Origin: an uncultured Oscillospiraceae bacterium
GTDB lineage: Bacteria > Bacillota > Clostridia > Oscillospirales > Oscillospiraceae
Assembly: GCA_934553255.1 (NCBI GenBank)
Contig: CAKTEZ010000020.1
Span: 1-25,850 of the forward strand
Direction: 5' to 3'
Length of the DNA: 25,850 bases
Made by a program: the position numbers and the translations under genes. The notes under the pieces were generated by a model. The model searched no databases. It had not been told where the DNA came from and saw only the letters and a program-made list of their open reading frames with translations. Positions within the stretch are counted from its first letter, which is position 1. Every line of letters starts with the position of its first letter. Below, piece by piece: positions 1-7,250 of this stretch.

Positions 1-249
1 TATTCCATGCGTACCGGTATGGAGTCGGTCTACACCCTGCTGGACATCGACCGCGGCGTGCCGGAGGTCTGGGGCAGTAAGTATGATGTGCGGGAGCTGC
101 TGCGTGCCTGCTACTACGCCATCGACAAGAAGCCTGTCAGCGAGGCGCCTCTGTCCTTCAAGGAGAAGGAAATGCTCAAGCTGGTCCTGAAAAAGGTCAA
201 GGACACCGATCTTGAGATCCTGCTGAAGGAAAGCGGACTCATCGAATAA
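1..249 (+). CDS. Unrecognised protein, C-terminal fragment (5' end outside window)
   Basis: The reading frame is open from the first base of the window, in the frame of the methionines at 7 and 19, and stops with TAA at 247-249. The gene therefore probably begins upstream. The visible 82 residues are soluble and charged, with a lysine-rich helical stretch (FKEKEMLKLVLKKVKD) near the end and no membrane segment. I do not recognise the family. It lies convergent to spo0A, and a strong hairpin terminator follows 20 bases after the stop. The ATG at 7 has no visible ribosome binding site inside the window, which supports reading this as an internal part of a longer gene. Confidence 0.6.
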   Translation, partial: YSMRTGMESVYTLLDIDRGVPEVWGSKYDVRELLRACYYAIDKKPVSEAPLSFKEKEMLKLVLKKVKDTDLEILLKESGLIE

Positions 250-268
250 ATATTCCCATTCAAAATGG

Positions 269-306
269 AAAATGCCGGAAGCGTTTGCTTCCGGCATTTT
301 ATTTCT
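269..306. terminator. Bidirectional intrinsic terminator between convergent genes
   Basis: A perfect 14-bp inverted repeat pairs 269-282 with 287-300, with loop GTTT. It has T-rich sequence on the right and A-rich sequence on the left. It sits between the stop of the plus-strand partial gene (249) and the stop of minus-strand spo0A (312), so it can serve both. Confidence 0.9.
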
Positions 307-311
307 TTGTT

Positions 312-1049
312 TCAGCACGGCTCCTCCAGAGTCAGCAGGTCGGTGATGGCGGCGATAAACTCGCCGTTGGTGGGCTTCCGCTTCGCGCTGTCGATCTGGC
401 TGCCGAAATAGGTCTGCAGCGTTTCGGGATCGCCACGGTTCCACGCCTCCTCAATAGCGTGGCGAATGGAACGCTCCACGCAGGAGGCGGTTGTTCTGTG
501 GCGCTTGGCGACGCTCGGATACAGAACTTTGGTCACCGCATGAAGGAGCGAGGGATCCTGCATGGCGAGCAGGATGGCCTCCCGCACATAAGGATAGCCC
601 TTGAGACTAGCGGGCATGCCGATCTCACGGAGCATGGAGGTCACAAGGGCGGCTGAGGAGCGCTGCTCGGACCTTTGTGTGTGCGGCGACAGTCCGCGGA
701 CCTTATCGAGCAGAGCGCCGACTTCAAAGGGCTTGGGCAGAAAATAGGCGACGCCAAGCTCGGCAGCCTCCGAGAGCACAGGATCGGAGATGAAAGCGGA
801 GATCATGATCGTTGGCGGCGTGCTTTCCCGTTCCGTCAGGCGGCGCAGGGCCGTCAGCCCGTCAATGCCGGGCAGGACGGCGTCCATGATCAGAATGTCG
901 ATGCGGTGCGTCTGCACCAGATCAAGGACTTCGTTTCCGTCTTTGGCAGGCACGACGGAGAACTCGCCTGTTTTTTCTATTTCGTCCCGCAGCATGGCAC
1001 GGAACTCTTCACCGGCGTCTGCCAGCAAAATCGTCTTGCGCTGCGTCAT
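312..1049 (-). CDS. spo0A: Sporulation master response regulator Spo0A
   Basis: Phosphorelay-activated transcription factor that commits the cell to sporulation by binding 0A boxes. From the ATG at 1049 it is 245 residues. The N-terminal receiver domain (about 6-120) has the phospho-acceptor Asp56 (LIMDAVLP), Ser84 and Lys106 (LPKPF). The C-terminal Spo0A DNA-binding domain (about 130-245) has the family signatures LKGYPYVREAI, ASCVERSIRHAIEEAW and KPTNGEFIAA. I chose 1049 because GAGGGG lies about 10 bases upstream; an ATG at 1058 sits only one base from that site, and one at 1103 falls within the -10/TSS region. The receiver acidic pair, usually Asp-Asp, is Asp11-Ala12 here. It is transcribed apart from the pfkB gene by its own promoter, with a 0A box upstream that suggests autoregulation. 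Confidence 0.95.
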   Translation of the reverse strand: MTQRKTILLADAGEEFRAMLRDEIEKTGEFSVVPAKDGNEVLDLVQTHRIDILIMDAVLPGIDGLTALRRLTERESTPPTIMISAFISDPVLSEAAELGVAYFLPKPFEVGALLDKVRGLSPHTQRSEQRSSAALVTSMLREIGMPASLKGYPYVREAILLAMQDPSLLHAVTKVLYPSVAKRHRTTASCVERSIRHAIEEAWNRGDPETLQTYFGSQIDSAKRKPTNGEFIAAITDLLTLEEPC

Positions 1050-1115
1050 TGACTGCATTCCCCTCTCAGACCTGTTCTTCGGAAAATCCGAAGAGTAAAA
1101 CAAAAGTCCTTGACT

Positions 1116-1144
1116 AATATATCATAATCAGGACTTTGTTTCAA
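1116..1144 (-). promoter_or_regulatory. Sigma-A-type promoter of spo0A
   Basis: On the minus strand TTGAAA (1139-1144) is followed after 17 bases by TATATT (1116-1121). Transcription would start near 1109, giving a leader of about 60 bases before the ATG at 1049. An 8-bp inverted repeat (1103-1110 and 1130-1137) flanks the -10 element. Confidence 0.65.
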
Positions 1145-1164
1145 CGAAACAAAAACAAGAACCG

Positions 1165-1172
1165 TTCGACAA
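1165..1172 (-). promoter_or_regulatory. Spo0A-binding site (0A box) upstream of spo0A
   Basis: The minus strand reads TTGTCGAA, an exact match to the 0A box consensus. It lies 21 bases upstream of the -35 element of the spo0A promoter and just past the stop of the sugar kinase gene. Position and match suggest direct autoregulation; binding itself is inferred. Confidence 0.6.
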
Positions 1173-1187
1173 ATTTTGCGGATCGGC

Positions 1188-2159
1188 TCAGGCCCGCGTC
1201 CGCAGAAGCGCCGCGATCTCCTCCGGCGTCGGCATCACGCTGAGCGCGCCGCGCCGCGTCGTGATGAGCGAAGCGGCCGCGTTGGCAAAGCGGAGCAGCT
1301 CGGCGAGCCGCGCGTCGTTCAGTCCGTCCATGCCGTATTGCAGGACGAAATGCAGGGCACAGCCGAGGAAGGTGTCGCCCGCGCCGGTGGCGTCCACCGT
1401 GCGCGGGGTGAGGAACGCGGGGGCGAATACCGTATTTCCGCGGAAATACGCGCGGCTGCCGCCGCGCCCCATCGTGACGAACACGAGCGGGAGAGGATAC
1501 CGCCCGCGCAGCTGCGCCACGGCCTTGCCCGCGTCGGTCTCGCCGGTGAGGAACGCCAGCTCGTCGTCGGAGATCTTCAGAATATCGCACTGTGCCAGCC
1601 CATACTCCATCGCGCCGCGCGCCTGTACGGCGGAAGCCCACAGCGGCAGGCGCAGGTTGGGGTCGAAGGAGAGCAGACGGCCGCTGCCCTTCGCGCAGGC
1701 GATGGCAGCCTGCGTCGCGCCGCGCGCGGGCTCGGCGGTCATGGAGAGCGTGCCGAAGTGGAAAATGCACGAGCGTTGAAGCATTTCGCGGTCCAGCTCG
1801 TCCGCACGGAGCATCACATCCGCGCCGGGGGCGCGGTAAAAGGTGAAGTCGCGCTCGCCATCCGGCTGCGTGTGGACAAAGGCAAGCGTTGTGGGGACGG
1901 CGTCGTCGGTCCGAAGGGCGGACACATCGATGCCGGCCGCCGCCGCGCGGCCGCGCAGCAGCGCGCCGAAAGCGTCGTTTCCGACCTTGCCAAGAAACGC
2001 CGTGCGCCGTCCGAGCCGCGCGAGCATTGCGAGTACATTGCAGGGCGCGCCGCCGGGGTTGGCCTCCAGCACGGGGTTTCCCTGTGCGCTCGAGCCGCTC
2101 TCCGTGAAATCGACCAGCAGCTCGCCCAGCGCCGTCACATCATAATCGTATGCGTTCAT
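1188..2159 (-). CDS. PfkB-family carbohydrate kinase, probably fructokinase
   Basis: ATP-dependent cytoplasmic sugar kinase of the ribokinase/PfkB fold, 323 residues, the usual length. The opening ALGELLVDF and the early GGAPCNV motif (about 36-42) resemble bacterial fructokinases. The second PfkB signature DATGAGDTF lies at 256-264, with Asp262 as the expected catalytic base. GAGAGG sits about 8 bases before the ATG. It follows the lipoprotein gene by 39 bases on the same strand and is probably last in the queH-plsY operon. The substrate (fructose or another hexose or ketose) cannot be fixed from sequence alone, and no sugar transporter is nearby. Confidence 0.88.
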   Translation of the reverse strand: MNAYDYDVTALGELLVDFTESGSSAQGNPVLEANPGGAPCNVLAMLARLGRRTAFLGKVGNDAFGALLRGRAAAAGIDVSALRTDDAVPTTLAFVHTQPDGERDFTFYRAPGADVMLRADELDREMLQRSCIFHFGTLSMTAEPARGATQAAIACAKGSGRLLSFDPNLRLPLWASAVQARGAMEYGLAQCDILKISDDELAFLTGETDAGKAVAQLRGRYPLPLVFVTMGRGGSRAYFRGNTVFAPAFLTPRTVDATGAGDTFLGCALHFVLQYGMDGLNDARLAELLRFANAAASLITTRRGALSVMPTPEEIAALLRTRA

Positions 2160-2198
2160 GCGGTGACCTCTCTTCTGTGTTGGGATATTCCATGGCGC

Positions 2199-3011
2199 TC
2201 ACGCGCCGACGCCGTAGGCATCGGCGTAGAAATCAACCTCCGTGATGCCCTCAAATACGGCGTCGGGACAGTGCATCTCGGCGCCGACGCCGGTGCAGAA
2301 CACATCAAAGCGCCAGCCCGCGTCCGTGCGGAGCATGACGATGGGGAAGGTGAGCGTGAACTCATAGCTTGTTTCCAACCGCTCGTCGCGCTCCTCATAG
2401 CTCTCCCCCTCTCGCGGGTAGGGGTAGGAGTAGTGCGCCGTCACCGTGAATTCGATGCGCTCGTCCGTTTGCTCGACAAGCACAAATTCGTCGGGGAAGA
2501 CAGGGTTATAATACTGGTCGCCGTAGGAGCAGTCGAGGATATAGAGCTGCCCGTCATGCTCGATGTAGAGGGAGGAGTGATCGCCAAGCCCCGTATCGTT
2601 AAGATCTGTCCAGAGGCGGTCGGTGAACACACCGTGGACCACGCGGTCAAAATCTGCCCAGCTCCGGTAGCGGCTCTCGGAGAGAATATAGCGGTGGTCG
2701 GAGCCGTCCGGCGTATACCCGACCGTGTAGACCGGCGAACCGTCGCGGTCCGGCGCGGGAAAATCCATGTCGATCGCCAGCGTCTCGCCGCCGAACATGG
2801 CGTCGTAGAGCGCGGCGGTCTGCCGGTAGAGCAGCTGCTGCTGCGCGTCGAGGAAGTCCGGCACGGCGAGCGCGAGCGCACGCTCGTTCAGCGGCACGTC
2901 CTCGTCCGTGAGGTAGTCGTCCGTGGTCTCCGGCTCGGCAGGCTTTGCCGCACAGCCTGCAAGGGCGAGGAGCAGCAGAGCCGCGAGCAGGACGGATAAC
3001 AGTCGTTTCAT
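2199..3011 (-). CDS. Putative lipoprotein of unknown function
   Basis: 270-residue exported protein. The N-terminus has KR, a leucine/alanine-rich core and the lipobox LAGC, giving lipidation at Cys20. An acidic linker (PAEPETTDDYLTDEDV) follows. The rest is a soluble, Tyr/Asp-rich domain with alternating strand-like segments (YTVGYTPDG, SLYIEHDGQLYILDC, FEFTVTAHYSY type). I do not recognise the family. AAGGAG precedes the ATG. The neighbouring secreted gene is 34 bases upstream and shares an identical 27-bp stretch within its signal-peptide region. Likely attached to the outer face of the membrane. Confidence 0.75.
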   Translation of the reverse strand: MKRLLSVLLAALLLLALAGCAAKPAEPETTDDYLTDEDVPLNERALALAVPDFLDAQQQLLYRQTAALYDAMFGGETLAIDMDFPAPDRDGSPVYTVGYTPDGSDHRYILSESRYRSWADFDRVVHGVFTDRLWTDLNDTGLGDHSSLYIEHDGQLYILDCSYGDQYYNPVFPDEFVLVEQTDERIEFTVTAHYSYPYPREGESYEERDERLETSYEFTLTFPIVMLRTDAGWRFDVFCTGVGAEMHCPDAVFEGITEVDFYADAYGVGA

Positions 3012-3045
3012 GATGGCCTCTCCTTCGCTTTCGTTTCTTTCTCGG

Positions 3046-4062
3046 TCAGGGCTGCGCGGGAGCCTGCGCCGCGGCGTTCATGCCGCAGGTGACGACGACC
3101 TCCTGAATGTCGGTCCACGGCAGGTCGCAGTCGAGGAGGAAGGCATAGTCCCTGTGGTTGTTTCCGCCGCCGCCGACCGCGCTGCGTACGGCGACGGGCG
3201 CGCCGTTTACCGTAAAGGTGAAATACTTGCTGACGGCTTCCCCGTCGAGCAGTATATCGCCGCTCGACGCATCGCGGAGGTAATCTCCCTTTCCGTCGCT
3301 GACCCAGCCGGGCAGCTTGTCGAGCATTGCGCCCGCGCTCGCAAGAATGCGCCCGTAGACGGAGAAGCTGAAGCGCAGCCCGCACTCCTTGGAGCCGCCG
3401 ATGCCGACATGGTCAAGATAGGCGAGGTTCTCGCCATAGAAGGTGAAGCCCATGCCGTTGTTCACGGCGGCGACGCGGAAGGAGTCGATGGGGGCGGAAA
3501 CATCTGCGTCCCCGCTGTCCGGCGCCATAAAGTTCCACGAGGCCGTGCGGGTGAAGGAGATGGTGCGCGCCTGCGCGTCCCACACCACGCTGCCGAAAAC
3601 GAGAAGCTCGTCGATCAGAAGGATGGTCTGCCCGCCGATGTTCCAGCCGCTCACGGGCTTGGAGAAGCGGGGCGAGGTATTCGCATACATCCGGTCGCTC
3701 CAGCTTTCCAGCGAAACGGTGATGTCCGTTTTGTAGATGTTCCCCGCGCGGGAGCCGATGGGCTTCGTGTTGACGGCGGGAACATAGTCCGCCGTGACGG
3801 GACGGTCGGCCCAGATGACGGAAAGGTGGCGCGCGTCGTTGTCGTAGACGACGTCAAAGCCGTATTTTACAAGGTCCTCGGCTACGATGCCCGTCCAGCC
3901 GTTGATGTTGTACGAGCGAATGGGCGCGCCGCTGACATAGGCGACAATGTCCGTATTGCAGTAGTAGCCGGTGATCTGCGCCGCGTCCGCCGGTACCGGC
4001 AGGGCGAGGAGCAGCAGAGCCGCGAGCGCGGAGCAGAGCAGTCGTTTCCTAGTGCTTTTCAT
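3046..4062 (-). CDS. Secreted protein with copper-amine-oxidase-N/stalk-like domain
   Basis: 338-residue exported protein. It has a basic N-terminus, a hydrophobic core (LAALLLLALPVPADA) and a probable signal peptidase I site after ADA. The following segment, about 30-80, with DIVAYVSGAPIRSYNINGWTG and then IVAEDLVKYGFDVVYDNDARHLSV, resembles the stalk-like domain often annotated as copper amine oxidase N-terminal in Clostridia. No catalytic copper oxidase core is visible, so an enzymatic role should not be inferred. A Gly-rich turn (VGGGGNNH) occurs near the C-terminus. AAAGGAGG precedes the ATG. It lies 25 bases after plsY and before the lipoprotein gene, so the two may act together at the cell surface. 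Confidence 0.75.
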   Translation of the reverse strand: MKSTRKRLLCSALAALLLLALPVPADAAQITGYYCNTDIVAYVSGAPIRSYNINGWTGIVAEDLVKYGFDVVYDNDARHLSVIWADRPVTADYVPAVNTKPIGSRAGNIYKTDITVSLESWSDRMYANTSPRFSKPVSGWNIGGQTILLIDELLVFGSVVWDAQARTISFTRTASWNFMAPDSGDADVSAPIDSFRVAAVNNGMGFTFYGENLAYLDHVGIGGSKECGLRFSFSVYGRILASAGAMLDKLPGWVSDGKGDYLRDASSGDILLDGEAVSKYFTFTVNGAPVAVRSAVGGGGNNHRDYAFLLDCDLPWTDIQEVVVTCGMNAAAQAPAQP

Positions 4063-4087
4063 GGTGTTGTCCTCCTTTGAAGTGTTT

Positions 4088-4699
4088 TTATTTTACGACG
4101 CGGTGGTCGCCGCGGTGGGCGCTGCGCAGGCCGATCTCCGTGCCGCGGCAGATGCGGACCAGATTCATGCGGTGCTTATAGACGATGATGGCGGAGAGCA
4201 GCGAGAGCAGCAGCGCCGCGCGGTAGCTCCCCGTCCAGACGCTGTAGAGAGGGAAGCTCACCACGGTCGTCATCGTGCCGAGAACGATGTAGTCCGTCAC
4301 CAGCGTGATGACCACCACGGCGGCGAGAATCACCAGCGCGAATTTCCAGTTGAGCGCCAGCGCCATGCCGAGATAGGACGCGAAGCCCTTGCCGCCGCGG
4401 AACCTCAGGTAGAACGGGAACATGTGGCCCATCACGCAGCACACGCCCGCCACCGCTCCGGCGAGCGGCAGGGCGGGAAAGAGCCATTCGGCGAGCAGCA
4501 CCGCCGCCACGGCCTTGCCTATGTCGTGCAGGCCGACCAGCACGCCCGCGCGCCAGCCCATGAGGATAAGCGCATTGGAGGCGCCGGGGTTGCCGCTGCC
4601 GCCGCCGCGCAGGTCCACGCCCTTGAGCGCGGCCAGATAGAACGCCATGTTCGAGCAGCCGAGAGAATAGCCGATGAGGGCTGTCAACAGATATTGCAT
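4088..4699 (-). CDS. plsY: Glycerol-3-phosphate acyltransferase PlsY
   Basis: Integral membrane enzyme that moves the acyl group from acyl-phosphate to glycerol-3-phosphate, making lysophosphatidate for membrane lipid synthesis. From the ATG at 4699 it is 203 residues, the usual size, with several hydrophobic segments. Conserved loops are present: GSGNPGASNA (about 34-43), the conserved Asp59 in HDIGKA, GHMFPFYLRFRGGKG (91-105), and the C-terminal KHRMNLVRICRGTE. AAGGAG sits 7 bases before this ATG. The longer open frame to 4900 overlaps queH and is not used. It starts 10 bases after the queH stop, so co-transcription is likely. Confidence 0.93.
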   Translation of the reverse strand: MQYLLTALIGYSLGCSNMAFYLAALKGVDLRGGGSGNPGASNALILMGWRAGVLVGLHDIGKAVAAVLLAEWLFPALPLAGAVAGVCCVMGHMFPFYLRFRGGKGFASYLGMALALNWKFALVILAAVVVITLVTDYIVLGTMTTVVSFPLYSVWTGSYRAALLLSLLSAIIVYKHRMNLVRICRGTEIGLRSAHRGDHRVVK

Positions 4700-4709
4700 T
4701 GCAGTCTCC

Positions 4710-5276
4710 TTACTCCTCGGCAAAGCGCGCACGCGCCCTGCCGATCTTTTTTTCGTAGCGGTCCTCCTCCGAGAAAATACAGCCGCAGTATTTTTGCAGA
4801 TAAAGACCCAGCTCGCGGGCCTTGGCCTGCCCCGCGCGGAAGCCGGGGCGGAAGTCGCGGTAGAGAAATTCCACGCCATACCGCTTTGCCATCGTCTCAC
4901 CGACCGCCTTGAGAAGCTCGTGGTCCTGATAGGGCGAGATGAGGAGCGACGAGGTGAACGCCCCGTAGCCGTGTTCCGCGGCGTACTTCGCCGCCGTGCC
5001 GAGGCGGAGCGCGTAGCAGTACGCGCAGCGGCGGTCGATGTCGGCGGCGACGGCGCGGACGAAGCTGCGCAGACCGTAGTCCTCTAAGATATGCACCTCG
5101 ACCTGTTCTTTTTCCCCGTATTCGAGCAGGGTGGAGCGGCGCATATCGTATTCCGTCCACGGGTGGATATTGGGGTTGAACCACAGCGAGACCGGTTCGA
5201 CGCCCTCGGCACGCAGGGTGTCCACGCAGTAGACCGAGCAGGGGGCGCAGCAGGAATGCAGAAGGATCTTGTTCAT
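4710..5276 (-). CDS. queH: Epoxyqueuosine reductase QueH
   Basis: Catalyses the last step of queuosine tRNA modification, reducing epoxyqueuosine in tRNA; it is the non-cobalamin alternative to QueG. From the ATG at 5276 it is 188 residues. The family's cysteine signatures are all present: LLHSCCAPC (Cys9, 10, 13), RRCAYCYALRL (Cys84, 87) and KYCGC (Cys164, 166), which hold the metal and iron-sulfur sites. An ATG three codons upstream (5285) is possible; GTGAG is better spaced for 5276, and the family usually begins close to the KILLHSCCAPC segment. First gene of the minus-strand operon; the roughly 100-base leader contains a terminator-like hairpin. Confidence 0.92.
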   Translation of the reverse strand: MNKILLHSCCAPCSVYCVDTLRAEGVEPVSLWFNPNIHPWTEYDMRRSTLLEYGEKEQVEVHILEDYGLRSFVRAVAADIDRRCAYCYALRLGTAAKYAAEHGYGAFTSSLLISPYQDHELLKAVGETMAKRYGVEFLYRDFRPGFRAGQAKARELGLYLQKYCGCIFSEEDRYEKKIGRARARFAEE

Positions 5277-5327
5277 AAAGGTCATCTCACAAAAAGAAAT
5301 GGTATTGGATTAGACGGGCCGCTGCGG

Positions 5328-5347
5328 AAAAAGTTCCCCGGGGGAAC
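5328..5347 (-). terminator. Terminator-like hairpin in the queH leader (possible attenuator)
   Basis: On the minus strand a GTTCCCC arm (5341-5347) pairs with GGGGAAC (5333-5339) and is followed directly by five T (5328-5332). It lies between the predicted queH promoter and the queH start. Flanking GGCCGC and GCGGCC segments (5361-5366 and 5317-5322 on plus) could pair around it. No known riboswitch core is recognised. Confidence 0.45.
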
Positions 5348-5381
5348 GCATGGCGCGGAGGCGGCCGCCGATCCTCTTAAA

Positions 5382-5410
5382 AGTTTAACATATTGTAAAG
5401 CCGTTGACAA
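5382..5410 (-). promoter_or_regulatory. Predicted promoter of the queH-plsY operon
   Basis: On the minus strand TTGTCA (5405-5410) is followed after 17 bases by TAAACT (5382-5387), giving a start near 5375. The -35 element lies inside the 5399-5415 palindrome. Confidence 0.5.
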
Positions 5411-5422
5411 CGGCTCTTTTTT
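5399..5422 (+). terminator. Palindrome with T-run between divergent promoters
   Basis: AGCCGTT (5399-5405) and AACGGCT (5409-5415) pair around loop GAC, followed by CTTTTTT on the plus strand. It has the form of an intrinsic terminator, but no plus-strand gene precedes it. It overlaps the -35 of the minus promoter and ends 11 bases before the -35 of the plus promoter, so an operator is an alternative reading. Confidence 0.45.
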
Positions 5423-5425
5423 CGA

Positions 5426-5455
5426 TTGACGAACGGCGGGACACTATAGTATAAT
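5426..5455 (+). promoter_or_regulatory. Sigma-A-type promoter for the methyltransferase-ecf run
   Basis: TTGACG (5426-5431) is followed after 18 bases by a perfect TATAAT (5450-5455). A start near 5462 would leave a leader of about 40 bases before the ATG at 5503. Confidence 0.75.
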
Positions 5456-5502
5456 ATCTTGATTTAATATGCGGCGTTTTGCGCCCCGAGGGAGAAGAGC
5501 CT

Positions 5503-6366
5503 ATGTGGATCGCGGACAAGTGGGAAGATTATGAGCTGCTCGACTGCGGCGGCGGCGAAAAGCTGGAGCGCTGGGGGCGGCAGATCCTTGTGCGCCCCGA
5601 CCCGCAGGCCATCTGGGAGACGCCGCACACGAACCGCGGGTGGAAAAACGCGCAGGGGCGCTACCACCGCTCGTCCACCGGCGGCGGACATTGGGACAAG
5701 GAGAAGCTGCCGGAGCAGTGGCAGATGCGCTACCGCGACCTGACATTCCAATGCAAGCCCATGAACTTCAAGCATACGGGGCTGTTCCCCGAGCAGGCGG
5801 TCAACTGGGACTTTGCGCGCGGCCTTATTGAGAATGCGGGCCGTCCCATCCGCGTGCTGAACCTGTTTGCCTACACGGGCGCGGCGAGCGTCGCCTGCGC
5901 CAAGAGCGGCGCGAGCGTCTGCCATGTGGACGCCGCTAAGGGCATGGTCGCATGGGCGAAGGAGAACGCGAAGGCCAGCGGCCTTGCCGATGCGCCGATC
6001 CGCTGGATCGTGGACGACTGTGCGAAATTCGTCGAGCGCGAGATCCGCCGCGGCAAGACCTACGACGCCATCATCATGGACCCGCCGAGCTACGGCCGCG
6101 GGCCGGGCGGCGAGGTGTGGAAGCTGGAGGATAACCTGTTTCCGTTCGTGAAGCTTTGCGCGCAGGTGCTTTCCGATAAGCCGCTTTTTGTCATCATCAA
6201 TTCCTATACCACGGGGCTTGCGCCCTCGGTGCTCGGCTATATGCTCCACCTGCTCGTCGCGGAGAGGTACGGCGGCAGGGTAACATGGGACGAGCTGGGC
6301 CTGCCCGTCACCGAGACCGGCCTTGCGCTGCCCTGCGGCGCGACGGGCCGCTGGCAGAGCGAATAA
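5503..6366 (+). CDS. Class I SAM-dependent rRNA methyltransferase, RlmI-like
   Basis: 287-residue cytoplasmic methyltransferase. The SAM-binding motif I is [13 protein letters not shown] (about 121-133), the acidic motif II is [10 protein letters not shown], and motif IV is [16 protein letters not shown], typical of the COG1092/RlmI group that modifies 23S rRNA. An N-terminal PUA domain, present in E. coli RlmI, is not evident. The ATG at 5503 has GAGGGAG about 10 bases upstream; a TTG at 5479 is in frame but has no such site. ecfA1 starts 19 bases after the stop, so the genes are probably co-transcribed. The exact target base cannot be read from sequence. Confidence 0.82.
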   Translation: MWIADKWEDYELLDCGGGEKLERWGRQILVRPDPQAIWETPHTNRGWKNAQGRYHRSSTGGGHWDKEKLPEQWQMRYRDLTFQCKPMNFKHTGLFPEQAVNWDFARGLIENAGRPIRVLNLFAYTGAASVACAKSGASVCHVDAAKGMVAWAKENAKASGLADAPIRWIVDDCAKFVEREIRRGKTYDAIIMDPPSYGRGPGGEVWKLEDNLFPFVKLCAQVLSDKPLFVIINSYTTGLAPSVLGYMLHLLVAERYGGRVTWDELGLPVTETGLALPCGATGRWQSE

Positions 6367-6385
6367 ACGAAGGAAGAACAAAATT

Positions 6386-7234
6386 ATGTCAACCATGCTG
6401 CAAACGGAAAACCTGACTTATTCCTACCCCGCGGGGGAGGAGAACAAGCAGCCGACGCTGGCGCTCAACGGCGTGACGCTCGCCATCGAGCGGGGGAACT
6501 TCGTGGTCGTTCTCGGCCACAACGGAAGCGGGAAATCCACCCTTGCCAAAACATTCAACGCCGTTTTGTTGCCCTCCGGCGGCAAGGCGTACGTGGAGGG
6601 CATGGACACCGCGGACGAGAAGCTGCTGCTGGAGATCCGCCGCCGCGTGGGCATGGTGTTCCAGAACCCCGACAATCAGATCGTGGCGAATGTGGTGGAG
6701 GAGGATGTGGCCTTTGCGCCCGAAAACCTCGGCGTGCCGAGCGACGAGATCCGCAGGCGCGTGGACGATGCGCTGCGTACCGTGGGCATGGAGAAATTCG
6801 CGAAGCACGCGCCGCACCTGCTCTCCGGCGGGCAGAAGCAGCGCATCGCCATCGCGGGCGTGCTGGCTATGCGCCCGCAGTGCATCGTACTCGACGAGGC
6901 GACCGCCATGCTCGACCCCGTCGGCCGCCGCGAGGTCATTTCGACCGTCGAGCGGCTCAACCGCGAGGAGGGCATCACCGTCGTCCTCATCACGCATCAT
7001 ATGAACGAAGCCGAGCATGCCGACCGCGTCGTCGTGATGAACGAGGGCCGCGTCGCCATGGACGGCGCCCCGCGCGAGGTGTTCGCGCAGGTCGAGAGAC
7101 TCAAGGCCATCGGCCTGACCGTGCCGGACACGGTAGAGGTGCTGTACGAGCTGCGGCAGGAGGGCTGCGATCTCCCGCTCACGGCGCTGACCGTGGACGA
7201 GTGCGCCGACGCGCTCGCCGCGCAATTCCGATAA
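6386..7234 (+). CDS. ecfA1: ECF transporter ATPase EcfA1
   Basis: ATP-binding subunit of an energy-coupling factor transporter for vitamins or trace metals; pairs with EcfA2 on the inner face of the membrane. 282 residues. Walker [10 protein letters not shown] at 44-52, Q-loop FQNPDNQ with Gln93, signature LSGGQKQR from 146, Walker B CIVLDE with Glu171, and switch His204 (LITHHM). The ATG at 6386 has AGGAAG upstream; an in-frame extension to 6323 overlaps the preceding gene and lacks a site. Gene order ecfA1-ecfA2-ecfT-truA is the classic shared group II module of Bacillota. No substrate-specific S component is encoded here. Confidence 0.95.
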   Translation: MSTMLQTENLTYSYPAGEENKQPTLALNGVTLAIERGNFVVVLGHNGSGKSTLAKTFNAVLLPSGGKAYVEGMDTADEKLLLEIRRRVGMVFQNPDNQIVANVVEEDVAFAPENLGVPSDEIRRRVDDALRTVGMEKFAKHAPHLLSGGQKQRIAIAGVLAMRPQCIVLDEATAMLDPVGRREVISTVERLNREEGITVVLITHHMNEAEHADRVVVMNEGRVAMDGAPREVFAQVERLKAIGLTVPDTVEVLYELRQEGCDLPLTALTVDECADALAAQFR

Positions 7235-7250
7235 AAAGAGGACAAGCAAG

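Noticed and set aside
1176..2999. 607-codon plus-strand frame over the sugar kinase and lipoprotein genes
   Set aside because: It is antisense to two genes with clear signatures, and its product is Arg/Gly/Ala/Val-rich without domains.
4700..4900. N-terminal extension of PlsY
   Set aside because: It overlaps the end of queH, is Arg-rich and unlike PlsY, and the ATG at 4699 has a proper AAGGAG site.
5360..5369. GGCGGCCGCC palindrome as a regulatory site
   Set aside because: Short GC-only palindromes are expected in this composition; it is mentioned only as a possible leader pairing arm.
5277..5375. preQ1 riboswitch before queH
   Set aside because: No A-rich tail pseudoknot or preQ1 core sequence was found; only a terminator-like hairpin is supported.
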